From Desulfobacteraceae bacterium (GTDB taxonomy: Bacteria; Desulfobacterota; DSM-4660; Desulfatiglandales; HGW-15), in NCBI GenBank assembly GCA_003819975.1, contig RPPU01000155.1, forward strand, positions 1 to 8,664: a DNA stretch of 8,664 nucleotides, read 5' to 3'. Shown in pieces: positions 1 to 4,958 of the stretch; the first letter of the stretch is position 1; the number at the start of each line of letters is the position of its first letter. The notes beneath the pieces were generated by a model. That model did not search any database. It was not told where the DNA came from and worked only from the letters and a program-made list of their open reading frames with translations. Position numbers and translations under genes: made by a program.

Positions 1-5
1 AGAAT

Positions 6-69
6 GTGAGAACGTGAGAACGTGAGAACGTAAGAACGTAAGAAGGTGAGAACGTGGGAAGGTAAGAAC
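6..69. repeat. 8-bp tandem repeat array (GTGAGAAC-like)
   Basis: Eight head-to-tail copies of an 8-mer with consensus GTGAGAAC begin at 6, 14, 22, 30, 38, 46, 54 and 62. The first three are identical and the later ones carry one or two substitutions (GTAAGAAC, GTAAGAAG, GTGGGAAG). A ninth, degraded unit (GCATGAAG) follows at 70-77 and runs into the ATGAAGG motif that recurs further on. The period of 8 is not a multiple of 3, so it is unlikely to be coding. It is a simple-sequence array prone to copy-number change. The array may extend left of the window. Confidence 0.9.
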
Positions 70-95
70 GCATGAAGGGGGAGGGAAGGGTTCAA

Positions 96-180
96 TCCGC
101 CTTCGCAAGGCCTACGGCGGACAAGGGGTGTAGGGGCAGGCGTAGAGACATGAAATCGTCTCTACGGTGCCTTGCGCCTG
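96..180. repeat. 85-bp hairpin repeat, copy 1
   Basis: First of two copies that differ at a single visible position (ATGAAAT here, ATAAAAT in copy 2). It holds two nested inverted repeats. TCCGCC (96-101) pairs with GGCGGA (116-121). A perfect 9-bp stem, CGTAGAGAC (141-149) with GTCTCTACG (158-166), has an 8-nt loop. An outer CAGG (137-140)/CCTG (177-180) can close around the second stem. No open frame of note is conserved between the copies. It looks like a dispersed REP/MITE-like intergenic element rather than a gene; no terminal duplication is evident. Confidence 0.85.
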
Positions 181-232
181 TTCGGAAAAATATCGAATAT
201 TGAACACTGAATGTCGAATGATGAAGGTGTGG
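181..232. repeat. TCGAA-rich spacer, unit 1
   Basis: A short AT-richer block between the two 85-bp repeats. It is made of degenerate TATCGAATAT / TGAACACTGA / ATGTCGAATG words and ends in ATGAAGG (221-227). The same kind of block recurs after copy 2 and again ends in ATGAAGG. Together with the 85-bp element it forms a compound unit of about 137-148 bp. Confidence 0.7.
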
Positions 233-317
233 TCCGCCTTCGCAAGGCCTACGGCGGACAAGGGGTGTAGGGGCAGGCGTAGAGACATAAAATCGTCTCT
301 ACGGTGCCTTGCGCCTG
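233..317. repeat. 85-bp hairpin repeat, copy 2
   Basis: Second copy of the element at 96-180, in the same orientation and offset by 137 bp. Both stems are preserved: TCCGCC/GGCGGA at 233-238/253-258, and the 9-bp stem at 278-286/295-303. The one difference lies in the loop of the 9-bp stem, so the structure is untouched. Confidence 0.85.
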
Positions 318-376
318 CCCGTGAATATCGAATCCCGTAATGAAATATCGAACACCGAATTTCGAATCATGAAGGC
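318..376. repeat. TCGAA-rich spacer, unit 2, forming the comF leader
   Basis: A slightly longer relative of the 181-232 spacer, with TATCGAA, ATCGAAC and TTCGAAT words and ending in ATGAAGG (369-375). It runs directly into the ribosome-binding site of the comF-like gene. The immediate 5' flank of that gene is therefore wholly repeat-derived, and no clear sigma-70 promoter is visible in it. Confidence 0.65.
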
Positions 377-379
377 ATG

Positions 380-385
380 GGAGGA
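380..385 (+). promoter_or_regulatory. ribosome-binding site deciding the comF start
   Basis: GGAGGA at 380-385 lies 9 nt before the ATG at 395. It is only 3 nt before the ATG at 389 and falls after the ATG at 377. The spacing favours 395 as the true start, which also gives the N-terminus normal for ComF proteins (a short hydrophobic stretch, then P-P-x-C-x-x-C). Confidence 0.7.
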
Positions 386-394
386 CGAATGCGC

Positions 395-1219
395 ATGGGA
401 GTGCTGCGAACATTCCTGGATCTGATTTATCCGCCGCAATGCCGGATTTGCCGGACATTTTTGCAAGAAGAATCCGGAGCGGCGGAACCGTCCGATTTTC
501 TTTGCCGGGCTTGCCTTTCCGCTTTCATTCCTTTGGAGTCGCCCCATTGCCCCATTTGCGGCCGGTCTTTTTCCCAAGGCATCGGCGAAAATCATGTGTG
601 CGAAAACTGCTTGCGTAAAAGGCCTTTTTTCGATTGGGCCGGCGCGCCCTATCTTTTCGAGGGCGGGTTGATGGAGGCGATTCATCAATTCAAATACAGT
701 GGCAAAAGTTATTTGGCCAAGAGTCTGGGCCCGCTTTTGAAGCAATACGCGGGTCAAAAGCTGTCGGCCGGCTTTGAACGGGGTCTGGTCATGCCGATCC
801 CGCTGCATGCCAAGCGTTTGCGGGAACGGGGCTTTAACCAAAGTTTACTCCTGGCCCGCTATGTGGCCGAGTTGCCCGAATTGGAATTGGATTACTTGAA
901 CTTGCGGCGTGTGCGTTCCACTCAGCCGCAAACCGGTTTGAAGGGCGAGGAACGCCGTAAGAACGTGCGGCGGGCATTTAAACTGGAGGACAAAAGCAAG
1001 GTCAAAGGCCGCGTGATCCTTTTAGTGGATGATGTCCTGACCACCGGCAGCACGCTCAATGAATGCGCCCGGATCCTGAAGCAGGCCGGCGCGAGCCGGG
1101 TATTCGGGTTGGCTTTGGCGAGTACGGTGACAGGGTTTAAGGGGAAAGGAGAGGGGTCCGGGAGAATGAAAGGGATCAAGGGGCCAAGGGTTCAAGGGGT
1201 CGAGGGTGAAGAAACATAA
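395..1219 (+). CDS. comF: ComF-family amidophosphoribosyltransferase-like protein
   Basis: A cytoplasmic ComF/GntX-type protein, a family needed for DNA uptake in naturally competent bacteria and built on a phosphoribosyltransferase fold; the exact reaction is unknown. From the ATG at 395 it is 274 residues. Residues 1-72 carry four CxxC pairs (C16/C19, C37/C40, C52/C55, C69/C72), a double zinc ribbon. A central PIPLHAKRLRERGFNQ block is typical of the family. The PRPP-binding motif DDVLTTGST (212-220) follows a hydrophobic strand. The usual ComF fold ends near residue 244 (…LALAST). The last 30 residues are Gly/Lys/Glu-rich and encoded by low-complexity DNA, so the C-terminus looks extended by repeat readthrough. 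ATGs at 377 and 389 are possible but less well spaced from the Shine-Dalgarno site. The gene stands alone, with repeats on both sides. Whether the organism is competent cannot be judged from it. Confidence 0.9.
   Translation: MGVLRTFLDLIYPPQCRICRTFLQEESGAAEPSDFLCRACLSAFIPLESPHCPICGRSFSQGIGENHVCENCLRKRPFFDWAGAPYLFEGGLMEAIHQFKYSGKSYLAKSLGPLLKQYAGQKLSAGFERGLVMPIPLHAKRLRERGFNQSLLLARYVAELPELELDYLNLRRVRSTQPQTGLKGEERRKNVRRAFKLEDKSKVKGRVILLVDDVLTTGSTLNECARILKQAGASRVFGLALASTVTGFKGKGEGSGRMKGIKGPRVQGVEGEET
1127..1216 (+). repeat. low-complexity purine-rich tract inside the comF 3' end
   Basis: The final 30 codons of comF are a G/A-rich tract with short imperfect repeats of the type ATCAAGGGG, CCAAGGG, TTCAAGGGG, TCGAGGG (about 1167-1207). 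The composition changes abruptly after the ComF core at about 1126. The tract is related in style, though not in sequence, to the 8-bp array at the left edge. It probably represents repeat expansion or insertion that removed the original stop codon. Confidence 0.6.
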
Positions 1220-1508
1220 GCCAAGGAGCCGAGAGAAGATATCTCACACAAAGCCACAAAGCCACCAGAAGAAATAAGAGCCAAGGGCGCAGGGGCAGGC
1301 CCCCGTGCCTGCCCTGTGAAGTCTTGAAGAATACGAATATCGATTAAGGAAGGGAAAGAGAAGGAAGTTTGCGGCATAAATCGTTTGGGTACGGATTTAT
1401 CCAATAAATTTCGATCAGCCGATCCGTTCATAAATCATTTTTTCGCAGGCAGCTAAAAACCATACTCAATTAAGACAGCATAAGAAACCAGGAGGGTTCA
1501 TTTCTGTT
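1220..1508. other. intergenic region with short repeats, no gene
   Basis: About 290 bp between the comF stop and the ATPase remnant. It contains a CACAAAGC/CACAAAGC direct repeat (about 1247-1266), a GC-rich hairpin listed separately, and TCGAA-like words near 1330-1346. All frames are broken by stops and nothing in it resembles the missing P-loop half of the downstream ATPase remnant. AGGAGG at 1490-1495 is a good Shine-Dalgarno match, but no ATG, GTG or TTG follows at a usable distance in the remnant's frame. Confidence 0.6.
1293..1314. repeat. GC-rich hairpin sharing a core with the 85-bp repeat
   Basis: GGGCAGGC (1293-1300) and GCCTGCCC (1307-1314) form a perfect 8-bp stem around a 6-nt loop. 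No T-run follows, so it is not a canonical intrinsic terminator, although it could slow or stabilise the comF transcript end. The arm GGGCAGGC is also present at the start of the second hairpin in both 85-bp repeats, suggesting a shared repeat family. Confidence 0.65.
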
Positions 1509-2180
1509 TATACCTCTTTTGATCCGGAAGCCGAAACCCGCGAGTCCCCGGCAGGCCGGGCTTCACGACACCTGCTGCTGCCGCTCTCCCTTGCCGAAAT
1601 CTCAAAACGGATAAATGAAAAAAGCCCGATTTTGCGGAATCAATATCTTGAAAAAGAAATAGCGCCGATGCTTTGTTGCGGAGGCTATCCCACAGTCGTA
1701 CTTTCGGATAAACCGGAGCTGAAGTTATCCGGCCTGGTTGAAGCCTTTATCATCCAGGATGCGTCCGATCGTTTCCAAGTCCGGTTACCAGGCGCTTTCC
1801 GGAAAATACTCGAATTAGCGTCCAGCCAAATCGGAAATCTCTGCAATTATTCGGGTTGGGCTTCCCGGGCCGGTATCAGCAATGATACGGCATCGGAATA
1901 TGTGCAGATCTTACAAGGCAGTCATATTATCCGCTTGGTGCGGCCTTTCGTGGACGGAAAAAGGGTCGAACTCACCAGTATGCCGAAGGTGTTTTTTATC
2001 GATCATGGAATCCGAAACCTGATTTTCGGCGGGTTTCAGTCGATCGCCAAGCGGCCGGATCAAGGGGCGTTGCGGGAGAATTTTGCTTTTATAGAGATCG
2101 TTAAAAACATATACCCGATGCTCGATCGTATTCGTTTTCTTGAACTGGGCGGGCTCATTAAAGATTGGGTTCAAAAATAA
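1509..2180 (+). pseudogene. AAA_14/DUF4143 ATPase remnant, N- and C-terminally decayed
   Basis: Recognisable as the C-terminal two-thirds of the common prokaryotic AAA_14 (PF13173) plus DUF4143 (PF13635) ATPases, whose role is mostly unknown. The readable frame starts after a stop at 1431-1433. Family-like sequence begins near 1515 with SFDPEAETRESPAGR, matching the S-F-D…E-S-L-A-G-R segment after Walker B. It continues through LLLPLSLAEIS, CCGGYPTV, a winged-helix-like DUF4143 middle part and KVFFIDHGIRN. The P-loop and Walker B half (roughly 120 residues in relatives) is absent. There is no ATG or GTG in frame; the only near-cognate start is a TTG at 1632 without a ribosome-binding site. 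At the end, where relatives read W-R-T-x-x-G-x-E-V-D-F, the frame appears shifted around 2141-2165, and a stop follows. I read it as a dead gene; a short expressed protein from 1632 (182 residues) cannot be excluded. Confidence 0.75.
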
Positions 2181-2318
2181 TGGCTAAGCATGCGATCGTT
2201 TTGATTTTAGGACACTTGAAAAGATTTTACAGACATAAGGTTTTTTGCAAGAGCGGATGACGCCAATCATTTGATTCCAAAAACGTTAAAGGCGCCATAT
2301 TTTAAGTTGTTTTTTTGC

Positions 2319-2347
2319 TTGCACTCCCATGGGGCTTATTCTATACT
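2319..2347 (+). promoter_or_regulatory. candidate sigma-70 promoter
   Basis: TTGCAC (2319-2324) and TATACT (2342-2347) are separated by 17 bp. The -10 box matches consensus at five of six positions and the -35 at three of six. Transcription would start near 2354 and run into the alarmone synthetase gene at 2737. The region is AT-rich, so chance matches are likely and the call is tentative. Confidence 0.4.
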
Positions 2348-2480
2348 CCGGATTATAAAAGAATAAGTTTCGATAGCAATGATATCGTTTTAGCGTTCCC
2401 TTTTCATGCCCATTTTTAATTGAACATGGAAAAATGAAAGATCTATTTGAGTTATCTTATCATATTTTGCTAATGAATAC

Positions 2481-2498
2481 AAACTCAAATCTGAGTTT
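2481..2498. repeat. 7-bp perfect inverted repeat in the leader
   Basis: AAACTCA (2481-2487) and TGAGTTT (2492-2498) flank a 4-nt spacer, followed by two more T residues. It could act as a weak attenuator-like hairpin or as a binding site for a dimeric regulator. The stem is AT-rich and the T-run short, so it is a poor stand-alone terminator. Confidence 0.4.
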
Positions 2499-2561
2499 TT
2501 GAAAAACATTTTAACCCTTTTAATTAACTATTGTGACCGAAAATAAATATATTTTTAAGAA

Positions 2562-2627
2562 ATACCGTGAGAGCGCTATGGTTGCTCTATGTTCAACTGT
2601 TCAGTTCCACCATTTCAAACGCGGTAT
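2562..2627 (+). ncRNA. possible structured leader element (three-way junction)
   Basis: ATACCG (2562-2567) can pair with CGGTAT (2622-2627). Inside are two hairpins: AGAGC (2570-2574)/GCTCT (2584-2588), and AACT (2595-2598)/AGTT (2603-2606) with a GTTC loop. Together they make a closed three-way junction about 110 nt before the start codon. I do not recognise it as a known riboswitch class. The stems are short and were paired by eye, so chance folding is quite possible. Confidence 0.25.
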
Positions 2628-2736
2628 CAATAAGTAAATTGCGTTACTCGTATATGTTGGAGGATTAGTTTATTCCAAAGAAACAATGCTAAGAAACGCT
2701 TTTTTTGTGCGTTAAACATTCAATTTGAATCCCGTT

Positions 2737-3969
2737 ATGTCCAATAAAGAAGAAGATCTGCAAAAAATCTATCAAAACAATTTTCCTTCATGGGAGGAAT
2801 TGTTAAACGGTATTTCCAGCTCTATCAGCAATAAACTTCGAGCTGAAGAATTAAAATTTACATTAAGAATAAGAATCAAATCCCTTGAAAGTCTTTATGC
2901 GAAAAAACAGAGACCCGTCCATGCAGGAGTCAACCAAAATCTGAAGATTAAAGATTTGTTTGGGTTACGTTTTATTGTTCCGTTTTTGGAAGATGTAGAG
3001 CGGGTAGTTGAAATAATTAAAGAATCTTTTGATGTAGTAGACATTGAGCGAAAATCCGAAGCATTGTCTTACCGAGAATTTGCTTATGATAGCGTTCATG
3101 TGGAAATCTCATTGGAAAAACTAAGTATTGAATTACCGGATTTTTGCTGCCCGTTGTGTGAGATTCAAATCCGCACATTATTACAGGACGCCTGGGCTGA
3201 AATAGAACATGATCTGGTATATAAAAGCGACATCGAGTTTACGGGAAATAAGGTCATCCGTAAAAAAATAGCGGCTCTCAATGCGAATCTTGTGCTTTCA
3301 GATATGATTTTTCAGGAGATACGAGACAAACAAAAGGAATTAGAAATATGGGGCCGTGAACGTTTTACAGAACTACAAAAAAGAGCAAGAGGAATCTCCA
3401 CGGATTCACTGCCTAAGTATCAAGTGGTAATTGAAAAGGAGGATTGTAAAGAGAACCAAAGAGAGGAATTTAGAAATAACCTCGAAAATAGCCTTCTCAA
3501 GGCATTGGAAGCTCATAACGATAAAAAATATTACCGTGCTATCGATTTTTACAGTGAAGCCTTATCTGCCGATCCCCCTTTAAAAGTACGTGCCATTATA
3601 TACAATCATCGTGGACTTGCTTTTTTTATGCTGAATAAAGAACGGCATGCATTAAAGGACTTTGAAGACAGTTTTAAATGCGATCCAAGCTATTACCAAG
3701 TCCTCAATAATCGCGCACTTGTGCTTAGACGAATGGGGCTGACCAATGAGGCGCTTTATAGCTTCGACAAATCTTTGGAGATTGAGGAAAAGCAAGCTGA
3801 AGTTTATTATTTTAAAGCACAAACCCATTACGAAACACAGAGTTATCAGTCCGCTTTGAATGATGTCGAAACAGCTATTCGTTTGCGCCCTGATTATCAA
3901 GGAGCCCAAAAACTTTTACAACAGGCCTTAAAAAAACTTTCCGAACTTAAGAAGTCGAATATACAATGA
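2737..3969 (+). CDS. small alarmone synthetase-like protein with C-terminal TPR repeats
   Basis: A 410-residue RelA_SpoT (PF04607) nucleotide pyrophosphokinase-type protein that lacks the N-terminal HD hydrolase domain of long RelA/SpoT enzymes. Members of this family transfer pyrophosphate from ATP to GTP or GDP to make (p)ppGpp; some toxic members use ATP or tRNA instead. Visible synthetase motifs, numbered from the ATG: R46-I-K48-S with S52 and K56 (ATP side), IKDLFGLRF, Y117-D-S-V-H121, and the E142-I-Q-I-R-T / DAWAEIEHDLVYK block with the conserved acidic residue. A helical linker (about 170-245) leads to four TPR-like units (about 250-390), each with an N/Y…G/A…A…F…A pattern. No signal peptide or membrane segment is seen. 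The start is uncertain: a TTG at 2725 adds four residues, an in-frame stop at 2713 bars anything further upstream, and neither start has a good Shine-Dalgarno site. The gene is AT-richer than the ATPase and pfkB. No hydrolase or recognisable antitoxin gene is adjacent. Confidence 0.85.
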   Translation: MSNKEEDLQKIYQNNFPSWEELLNGISSSISNKLRAEELKFTLRIRIKSLESLYAKKQRPVHAGVNQNLKIKDLFGLRFIVPFLEDVERVVEIIKESFDVVDIERKSEALSYREFAYDSVHVEISLEKLSIELPDFCCPLCEIQIRTLLQDAWAEIEHDLVYKSDIEFTGNKVIRKKIAALNANLVLSDMIFQEIRDKQKELEIWGRERFTELQKRARGISTDSLPKYQVVIEKEDCKENQREEFRNNLENSLLKALEAHNDKKYYRAIDFYSEALSADPPLKVRAIIYNHRGLAFFMLNKERHALKDFEDSFKCDPSYYQVLNNRALVLRRMGLTNEALYSFDKSLEIEEKQAEVYYFKAQTHYETQSYQSALNDVETAIRLRPDYQGAQKLLQQALKKLSELKKSNIQ

Positions 3970-4017
3970 ACAAAATCTCGAACAAAAGGGTCAACATAAC
4001 CCAAAAGGCTCAGTTTT

Positions 4018-4261
4018 AAACCGAACGCAAAGCACACCACCCTACTAATCCAAGCGATTCACCGGTATTTGAATTGCGGTATTCTGCATAACAGCTTTGC
4101 CCGTGTCCGATGTGGAGAGTTTGAAGGTATTCATCGAAGAGGTCGATCCAGATAAGAGCGCCGTTCCCGGAGCCGTGATCGCGATCCAGTCATTTGGTGA
4201 TTTTTTTGGCCTGATCCGGATTATTCGGTTAAGATATCGCTATTTCAAAAATAAGATTTGA
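4018..4261 (+). pseudogene. IS91-family transposase remnant with internal deletion
   Basis: Two pieces of a Y2/IS91-type transposase lie in different frames. The first (4018-4113) ends in YLNCGILHNSFARVRC, matching the start of the IS91 zinc-binding domain (PF14319), where relatives continue with several Cys pairs. The second (about 4112-4206, shifted by +1) reads LKVFIEEVDPDKSAVPGAV and then IAIQSFGDF. This matches the segment of the Y2 domain (PF04986) just before its N-x-H-P-H-x-H motif. The Cys-rich middle is deleted at the frame change, and the HPHLH motif and catalytic tyrosines are absent; the second frame runs to a stop at 4259-4261 in unrelated sequence. No terminal sequences of the element are evident. 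It cannot encode an active transposase. Confidence 0.75.
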
Positions 4262-4566
4262 TGAATAGAAAAATTACGAAAATTTTTTATATCGATGAAA
4301 TCTATTTTTCGATTTTTTGAGATGGCTTCTTTTATATTCCGCAATAGAACGATTCTGGGTTTCAAAGGTGAGGTATGGCCGTATTTAAGCCAATAAGTTG
4401 AAAAAACGATAAAATCCCTCTACCATCCCGAATTTTCCCTTCGGAAACTCTCCCGTCCTGGTAAAACATGTCAAAAAGCATCCAGGCGGCTGTATTTTGG
4501 CGGTTTTTTCGCTTGCAAAACCATTCAGCTTGATTGATACTTGGGTCAGTAAAAAGAAAGTTCTTT
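4262..4566. other. intergenic region upstream of the intron remnant
   Basis: No supported gene. The first 70 bp are very AT-rich and include ATCGA (4291-4295)/TCGAT (4309-4313) followed by a T-run, a weak terminator-like arrangement. From 4362 to 4566 the minus strand is open. Its reading would be cut at its upstream side by the intron boundary at 4566/4567, so it may be the tail of a broken gene; I recognise no family. Confidence 0.5.
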
Positions 4567-4943
4567 GTGCGCCAGGCCAAGCTTGGCGCTTCTGTTGAGG
4601 TGAAAGTCCTCATTAGGTAAGGCCTATCCGGCCTCCCATACCGAGTGTTGCGTGATTGGGAAGGATAGGCATACCGTCGAACGACCCACACGAAGCGTAC
4701 ATAGGGAATTGCACGAGCCGTAAGGAGGGGCGCAGCCTCCTAAAGCAATACAGCCTCGTTATTGCATGAGCGGGTGGCAACGTTGTTAAGTAACCGGAAG
4801 CCCACACAAGAGGATCGGGAACACGAATTTTAGGGGATTGCCCCTGAAAGGGTGTTACCGGGAGCTTAAGCGGGATGCTGCCCCAGGAGTGGACGGGCAG
4901 GATTACTACGCATACCGGAAGAATCTGAGGTTCCTTTGACAGT
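4567..4943 (+). mobile_element. group II intron, 5' portion (domain I and following), truncated
   Basis: The start GTGCGCC is the group II intron 5' splice-site signature (GUGYG). It is followed by TGAGGTGAAAGTCCTCA (4595-4611), a highly recurrent domain I hairpin of bacterial introns. Further stems are visible: GCCTATCC with GGATAGGC (4622-4673 area), GGAGG with CCTCC around a GGCGCAG loop (about 4724-4741), GGGG ATTG CCCC (about 4834-4845), and CTGCCC with GGGCAG (about 4879-4901). The run GGCAGGATTACTACGC…TTTGACAGTATGG resembles the stretch that normally precedes the intron-encoded reverse transcriptase. No reverse transcriptase/maturase frame follows, and no domain 5 or 6 is found anywhere in the window. 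The piece is therefore about the first 375 nt only, and it directly abuts the ATPase start. It should be splicing-incompetent by itself. Confidence 0.8.
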
Positions 4944-4945
4944 AT

Positions 4946-4950
4946 GGAGA
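4946..4950 (+). promoter_or_regulatory. ribosome-binding site for the P-type ATPase
   Basis: GGAGA lies 8 nt before the ATG at 4959. It overlaps the alternative ATG at 4944, which has no Shine-Dalgarno site of its own. The site sits in sequence that looks intron-derived, so the ATPase may borrow the ribosome-binding site of the lost intron protein. Confidence 0.6.
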
Positions 4951-4958
4951 ATAAAGCG

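Larger units (their letters stand above)
2181..2736 (+). other. AT-rich intergenic region / leader of the alarmone synthetase gene
   Basis: A stretch of 556 bp with no credible gene, markedly AT-rich from about 2390 onward. It holds a candidate promoter (2319-2347), a 7-bp inverted repeat (2481-2498) and a possible three-way RNA fold (2562-2627). GGAGGA at 2659-2664 has no start codon at proper distance. A 9-codon frame (2686-2715) lies 21 nt beyond it, too far to be convincing. If the promoter is real, the transcript leader is about 380 nt, unusually long. Confidence 0.55.

Noticed and set aside
96..317. CRISPR array
   Set aside because: Only two repeats of 85 bp with a related, not unique, spacer between them, and no cas genes. 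The elements carry internal hairpins of a dispersed-repeat type.
299..841. 180-codon minus-strand frame across the comF 5' half and repeats
   Set aside because: It overlaps conserved ComF coding sequence and runs into repeat DNA; it is a shadow frame.
1632..2180. Intact 182-residue gene starting at TTG 1632
   Set aside because: Family-like sequence continues upstream of 1632 in the same frame to about 1515, and no Shine-Dalgarno site precedes the TTG, so the frame is better read as a truncated pseudogene.
2180..2260. 26-codon frame overlapping the stop of the ATPase remnant (TAATG)
   Set aside because: No Shine-Dalgarno site, it follows a pseudogene, and the peptide shows no recognisable pattern.
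2686..2715. Nine-codon leader peptide before the alarmone gene
   Set aside because: Its ATG is 21 nt from the nearest Shine-Dalgarno-like sequence, and there is no codon bias or attenuator structure tied to it.
3988..4002. Intrinsic terminator after the alarmone gene (GGGT…ACCC)
   Set aside because: The stem is only 4 bp with no T-run after it; A-rich sequence follows instead.
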